This document shows, piece after piece, positions 59,729 to 64,000 of a stretch of 64,000 nucleotides of DNA. Under the pieces are notes generated by a model that was not told the origin of the DNA, did not search any database, and worked only from the letters and a program-made list of their open reading frames with translations. This DNA comes from Acridotheres tristis. Its lineage: Eukaryota; Chordata; Aves; Passeriformes; Sturnidae. The stretch spans positions 13,558,747-13,622,746 of the forward strand of contig CM072902.1 in assembly GCA_037013685.1 (NCBI GenBank). Reading direction: 5' to 3'. Positions within the stretch are counted from its first letter, which is position 1; every line of letters starts with the position of its first letter. Both the position numbers and the translations under genes were made by a program.

Positions 59729-60816
59729 CTCACAGACCCGGGCGCAGTTCAGCGGGCGCAGCTTTTCCCTTCAGCTGCTCCAAACCCGCTCTGCTGAAAT
59801 GGGGCAGCCCAAGGCGGCCGGACCTGGGTTACAGCGCCTGTGAAATGGAATTAAAATGGGTTTTTTAGCCCTCTCTCCCCGGTAATTGTACGGGATAACA
59901 CTGAAGATGTTAAATTGACAAACGGGTGTAAATACTGTGTGCTGGGCTTTTATTTTTATACTTTGTCCTCTTGCAATCCGGGGCTTTGTGATTCATCCCT
60001 TTATTGCTCTCCTGGCCTCTCCTGCTCCGTGCCCTGCTCTCACCGGCTTCCACAGCAGCCTAAATACCTTTAATTGCAGCTTTAATTGAGGCGCTAAACG
60101 ATCATTTACAAAAAGCTCTGTCTTCACAAATAGGACTTTAATCTTCCCAGTGCACCCAATTTATTTACCTGTTTACAGAAAGCTGGTCATTGACACCTTC
60201 CATCAACACTGCTGAAAGGTCTTAGCTCATCATGGCATGTTCCAGGAAGGCGAATATTCCCCAAACCACCATGTCTTTCTTCCAGAAAAGCAAATATCTT
60301 TGTAGACACGTTTTTTCCTATGCTGCCCAGTCCCTAAGGTACCTTTGCTATCCTCGTGGCCTCCGATGACTTCTCGGACTTTGAGCAATAGATTTGTTCC
60401 TTCAGAGACCTTTGCAGCCTTGGTTACTCCCTCTGCTGTAGACTGGAGAGTGTAATTTCTAAAACAGATGCCCAAACTGCAGCATGTAATTAAAATAATT
60501 AACCACCCGCAGTTCTTTAGGTTTCTAAAGCCTCCCAAACACCTGAGCGTGTTTGTGGGGGAAATGGAAATATTTTTATTTAGACCCAGGAAAATGAAAA
60601 TTGAAGTAGAAGGTGTTAGCCAGCACTGGGTTTTTTCCAGCACAACCAGAAAATCCAGTGTCTCTCCACCTGCAGCCCTGGATCAGGGTATAGATCTCTT
60701 TCTCACTCAGGACTCCTGCCTGGCATTGCTGGAAACTTCCAAACAGAGACGTGAAATGAGCAGCTTTTGTTTGTGATATATCCATGAAATTACCTCTCTG
60801 CTTTAGGAGGGCCCTC

Positions 60817-60848
<32 letters not shown>

Positions 60849-60935
60849 CGACAAATATGTCCTGGGAGGCCTTTCTGAAACCCTGCTTTACTTTCCCATC
60901 AACAATAATGAGAGCCCAGCCAGCAGCAAGGTCTC
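59729..60935 (+). other. ADGRD1: ADGRD1 intron d-e, middle part
   Basis: Unique sequence. The first 150 bp are CpG-rich (acccgggcgcagttcagcgg). A run of about 29 A lies at 60820-60848. No exon was recognised. Confidence 0.6.
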
Positions 60936-61152
60936 CTCTAAGAGCAGCAGGAACAACATCTGGAATGTTCTGCTAAAAGTGGAGTTTCATAAGGGGCAAA
61001 GGGACATGCTTGGGTTTAGAGTGTAAAGGCTCAGCTTCTCAGTGCTTTTATACAAGGCCATTTTGCCATATAAGAGTAACTTCTAAGCAATAATTAAGGC
61101 CAAAAAAACCCCACCAGAACGAGCAGCAACTTTGCTGTGGGTTTTATGTACA
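60936..61152 (+). repeat. 215-bp duplicated block, copy 2
   Basis: A direct copy of 57452-57666, 3.5 kb away in the same intron and orientation. It begins about 90 bp after a 29-base A run, but that run is not next to its end. No target-site duplication was seen at either copy. Confidence 0.95.
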
Positions 61153-61878
61153 AATCTGAAACTAGGTATTATAGAAAATTATATACAGACCAACCTCCTG
61201 CTACTTCACTGTGTGTTATTTTTCTGCTGTTTCATGAGCCAGATTGTTTGGCTACCCAAAAGTTGGAAATTATCCATTTGACAGAACTAGCCTGTAAGTC
61301 AGCTTTGTGTTGCATTTATAGTTTTGTGGTCTAATCTTCTGGTAGAAATCAAAAGGCATTAAAATGGATTTTATAGCCTTATGATAAAATTAACTGGAAA
61401 GGCTCTTACAGCTTCTGTCAATAAGCTAATCTGGTTTAATAATATGTCACTGAACTTTGTGAAATACTAAACCACATACAGACCCCACTTACATGAATTA
61501 ACCCCAAATTTATTGCTTTTGAGTACATGTAGTCCCACTGGATTTGCATTAGAATGTCCTTGCACTAGTCCAAGTGGGTCTGCTCAGGAAAGCCTCAGTT
61601 TTCATTACACTACCGAGTCCCAACGTGTTAATTGTCATTGGAGTGCAAAATCCCAGATCATCAACATAAAGAATAAAATGCCAGCTCAGCACAGCTCGGC
61701 TCACACCACAAAGGGAATTAACAATTAACATGTGAGGCAGCAAACTTTTAAGGCAGGTTTACATCAGTGATTTAGCATTTAGCCTGTAAATGTCTATAGA
61801 AATAAAAAAAAATAAAAAGGAAAACCAATGTGACTGGAGCACAAAGAACTAATATATTCCTTTTTACTCCTAATTTAG
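61153..61878 (+). other. ADGRD1: ADGRD1 intron d-e, 3' part
   Basis: AT-rich unique sequence leading to a plain acceptor (ctcctaatttag) with no array. Nothing else was recognised. Confidence 0.6.
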
Positions 61879-62032
61879 CTGCCTTGCAAGATATTGGCCA
61901 TTCTCCTTCATTTTTTCTTCCTGAGTGCGTTTGCATGGATGCTGGTGGAAGGATTTCATCTTTACAGCATGGTGATCAAAGTATTTGGGTCAGAAGAGAG
62001 CAAGCACTTGTATTATTATGGAATTGGATGGG
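61879..62032 (+). CDS. ADGRD1: ADGRD1 exon e: TM3 and intracellular loop 2
   Basis: This exon encodes [36 protein letters not shown] and [15 protein letters not shown], plus one base of a glycine codon. The cysteine of LPCK is the TM3 cysteine that in this family pairs with extracellular loop 2. WMLVEG and [10 protein letters not shown] are hallmark TM3 motifs of adhesion receptors. It joins exon d without a length change compared with human (FRLEPGTTPC against FQLSPSTLPC). The acceptor is ctcctaatttag ending at 61878, a short pyrimidine tract without an array, and the donor is gtaagc at 62033 (phase 1). The next exon, which should begin TM4, is not in the remaining 2 kb. Confidence 0.95.
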
Positions 62033-62388
62033 GTAAGCTTTTAGTAGCTGCTTTCCTTTGGTCTCCTCAGTACAGGACAAGATTATATTCAGAAGCATAT
62101 TTGGAATTGTCATCTCATGATCACAGTTTGCCTTACTGAGAGCAGGTCTGTTGGACGAGGAAATGCAGAATTTCTGTGACTGCAATCAGGGTTCAAACCG
62201 TGGAGTCCTGGAGCTTTAATTCCAGTGCAGGGAACGGCAGAACCTCTGCAGGCCAGGGCAGAGCCCCAGCTACCAACCCCATGGCAGGGCTGGGGGAGGG
62301 AGTGTCCCTGCACTGCTGGGCTCTGACTCCCACCACGGATTGTTAAACCAGTGGAATATTCTGTGTGTGTTCTGCAGAGCCGTGCATG
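62033..62388 (+). other. ADGRD1: ADGRD1 intron after exon e, 5' part
   Basis: Unique sequence after a gtaagc donor. The expected TM4 exon is not here. Confidence 0.6.
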
Positions 62389-62482
62389 GCACAGAAATGT
62401 CCCAGAAATGTCCCAGACATGTCCCAGAAATGTCCCAGACATGTCCCAGAAATGTCCCAGAAATGTCCCAGAAATGTCCCAG
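62389..62482. repeat. 11-bp tandem repeat (cagaaatgtcc), about 8 units
   Basis: Units are cagaaatgtcc and cagacatgtcc. The second form contains agacatgtcc, a perfect match to the p53 half-site pattern RRRCWWGYYY, at 62415-62424 and 62437-62446. Confidence 0.9.
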
Positions 62483-62620
62483 GACTTCCTTGGCTGCTGC
62501 TTGTGCCTTGGGATGCTCAGAGTGCCCAGAACCCCTCAGTGCTGTTAGGGGTGGTTCTGTGACATGGGAATGTCCCAGGCACAACACAGGACAGCCCAGG
62601 TGTGGCAGTGGAAGCACAAC
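62483..62620 (+). other. ADGRD1: Short unique spacer
   Basis: Unique intron sequence between two arrays. Nothing was recognised. Confidence 0.5.
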
Positions 62621-63624
62621 CTGTGTTATAACATGTCGTGTGTGTGTGTCATGTGTTATAACATGTCATGTGTGTGTCATGTGTCACACACCTGCCTGTG
62701 TGTGTGTGATGTGTCACACACGTGTCTGTCTGTATTTCATGTGTCACACACGTGTCTGTATCTATATCATGTGTTATAACATGTCTGTGTGTATTTCATG
62801 TGTTGTAACACACGTCTGTGTGTGTGTCATGTGTTATAGACATGTCTGTGTGTGTGTCATGTGTTATAGACATGTCTGTGTGTGTCATGTGTTATAGACA
62901 TGTCTGTCATGTGTTATAGACATGTCTGTGTGTGTGTCATGTGTTATAACATGTCTGTCATGTGTTATAGACATGTCTGTGTGTCTGTGTCATGTGTTAT
63001 AACATGTCTGTCATGTGTTATAACATGTCTGTCATGTGTTATAACATGTCTGTCATGTGTTATGACATGTCTGTCATGTGTTATAACATGTCTGTCATGT
63101 GTTATGACATGTCTGTCATGTGTTATAACATGTCTGTCATGTGTTATAACATGTCTGTCATGTGTTATAACATGTCTGTCAGCTCCACTTCTGTGTTATA
63201 ACATGTCTGTGTCTGTGTCATGTGTTATAACATGTCTGTCATGTGTTATAACATGTCTGTCATGTGTTATAACATGTCTGTCATGTGTTATAGACATGTC
63301 TGTGTGTCTGTGTCATGTGTTATAACATGTCTGTCATGTGTTATGACATGTCTGTCATATGTTATAGACATGTCTGTGTGTCTGTCATGTGTTATAACAT
63401 GTCTGTCATGTGTTATAACATGTCTGTCATGTGTTATAACATGTCTGTCATGTGTTATAAACGTCTGTCATGTGTTATGACATGTCTGTCATATGTTATA
63501 GACATGTCTGTGTGTCTGTCATGTGTTATAACATGTCTGTCATGTGTTATAACATGTCTGTCATGTGTTATAACATGTCTGTCATGTGTTATAAACGTCT
63601 GTCATGTGTTATAACAAGTCTGTG
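62621..63624. repeat. 21-bp tandem repeat with palindromic core TGTTATAACA, about 43 units
   Basis: The main unit is tgttataacatgtctgtcat plus g. The left part has longer units with gtgtgtgtc and cacacgtgtctg. A second type has ttatagacatgtctgtgtg, holding agacatgtct. The core tgttataaca is a perfect 10-bp palindrome and acatgt another. A unit of unrelated sequence (cagctccacttc) interrupts near 63180. Confidence 0.95.
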
Positions 63625-63976
63625 TTGCCCACCCGTGTGGGCAGCCAGGAGTGAGTGTTTTCCTGCAGGCTTTGCAGCAGAGGAGTCTCCTGCTCTCCCA
63701 GCCCTGCAGGAGCTGCAGTGGTGCCTCCACACTTGGGAGGAGAGGGAACCTCAGACACTGAGCCAAAGGAGGGGTGTGAGAAAACACAAAAGGAATATCC
63801 ATCAACCGCAGACAATTCCCAAATATGTTAAAATATTCATTGCCTTTCTTCCCCTCCAAATTCATTTGGAGATACAGGCAGAACAATTGTATCAATGATA
63901 CAGACCTGCTGCAGTCATAATTGAAATATTTAACACCTATTTGGCACCATGCAGATCTGGGTGATAGTAATGCTGT
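63625..63976 (+). other. ADGRD1: ADGRD1 intron after exon e
   Basis: Unique sequence. A possible acceptor (gagtgttttcctgcag near 63666) is followed by codons that do not match the expected TM4 exon, so no exon is called. Confidence 0.5.
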
Positions 63977-64000
63977 GAAATATATATATATATGTATATA
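63977..64000. repeat. (TA)n microsatellite at window edge
   Basis: Alternating ta with one gta step, cut by the window end. Confidence 0.85.

Larger units (their letters stand above)
35796..62032 (+). other. ADGRD1: ADGRD1 (GPR133) partial gene, five internal exons
   Basis: This is the gene model that ties the five exons together. The exons at 35796-35869, 38316-38439, 53406-53509, 57194-57305 and 61879-62032 have AG acceptors and GT donors with agreeing phases (2, 0, 2, 0, then 1). The spliced reading frame is 568 nt, or 189 codons plus one base, with no stop. From memory of the vertebrate family, the product matches ADGRD1 from the end of the GAIN domain through TM3, with no insertion or deletion. 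ADGRD1 is a plasma-membrane adhesion GPCR that cleaves itself at the GPS. The exposed N-terminus of the C-terminal fragment then acts as a tethered agonist, mainly through Gs and cAMP. Introns are 2446, 14966, 3684 and 4573 bp. Upstream and downstream coding parts were not found here. ADGRD2 is the nearest alternative, but motifs such as [20 protein letters not shown] and [13 protein letters not shown] fit ADGRD1 better. Confidence 0.92.

Noticed and set aside
58594..59868. Open frames of 280-380 codons on both strands
   Set aside because: They are artefacts of the C-rich repeat.
60820..61152. The 29-base A run plus copy 2 as a retroposed sequence
   Set aside because: The A run lies about 90 bp upstream of the block and is not at its 3' end. 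No target-site duplication is visible, and copy 1 has no A run.
57452..61152. The two 215-bp copies as LTRs of one element
   Set aside because: They lack TG...CA ends, the interior has no retroviral coding traces, and it is mostly C-rich minisatellite and unique intron.
62621..63624. Regularly spaced direct repeats resembling a CRISPR array
   Set aside because: There are no variable spacers. The whole unit repeats, and the host is a vertebrate with introns and no cas genes.
63666..63760. Candidate TM4 exon after ttttcctgcag
   Set aside because: With the phase 1 join it would read GFAAEESPALPAL, which is not hydrophobic and does not resemble the TM4 segment expected after GWG.

Overview
The window is vertebrate nuclear DNA, most likely from a bird. 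It carries five short internal exons of one plus-strand gene. Joined in order, they give 189 continuous codons with matching splice phases and no gap against the adhesion G-protein-coupled receptor ADGRD1 (GPR133). The bird call is an inference from a diverged CR1 LINE tail at about 49.18-49.55 kb, a probable second CR1 piece near 32.3 kb, and a very high density of GC-rich minisatellites, as expected on an avian microchromosome. The species cannot be named from the sequence.

Gene layout: exon a (35796-35869) ends the GAIN domain and opens the GPS motif. Exon b (38316-38439) carries the rest of the GPS, the HLT autoproteolysis site and the tethered agonist. Exon c (53406-53509) is TM1, exon d (57194-57305) is ICL1-TM2-ECL1, and exon e (61879-62032) is TM3-ICL2. 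Intron phases are 2, 0, 2, 0 and then 1. The N-terminal part of the gene (signal peptide, pentraxin-like domain, most of GAIN) should lie left of the window or in exons I failed to recognise. TM4 to the C-terminus should lie to the right. No second gene was found on either strand.

Roughly a quarter of the window (about 15 kb by adding up the arrays) is tandem repeat, in more than 30 arrays with units from 2 to 72 bp. They cluster at 1.5-6.6, 10.9-11.5, 23.6-25.8, 29.6-34.3, 36.9-38.3, 40.3-43.3, 47.0-47.6, 51.1-57.2, 58.5-59.7 and 62.4-63.6 kb. Many units lack stop codons, which creates long open frames on both strands. None of these looks like a real protein.

The most interesting signal is that three consecutive introns each end in a minisatellite running up to the next exon. 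Their units resemble a 3' splice site: a 40-bp unit before exon b, a 39-bp unit before exon c with a CTAAC branch-point-like core, and a 40-bp unit before exon d. This gives rows of about 14, two dozen and 29 potential decoy acceptors. In the first two arrays a decoy acceptor would frameshift or truncate the receptor. In the third, every third unit is in frame and open, so it could insert a repeat-coded peptide into intracellular loop 1. Other points of interest are a 215-bp near-identical duplication in intron 4, arrays built on palindromic cores, arrays rich in p53-like half-sites and in E-boxes, a 10-bp helically phased array, and a (GGAA)n microsatellite.
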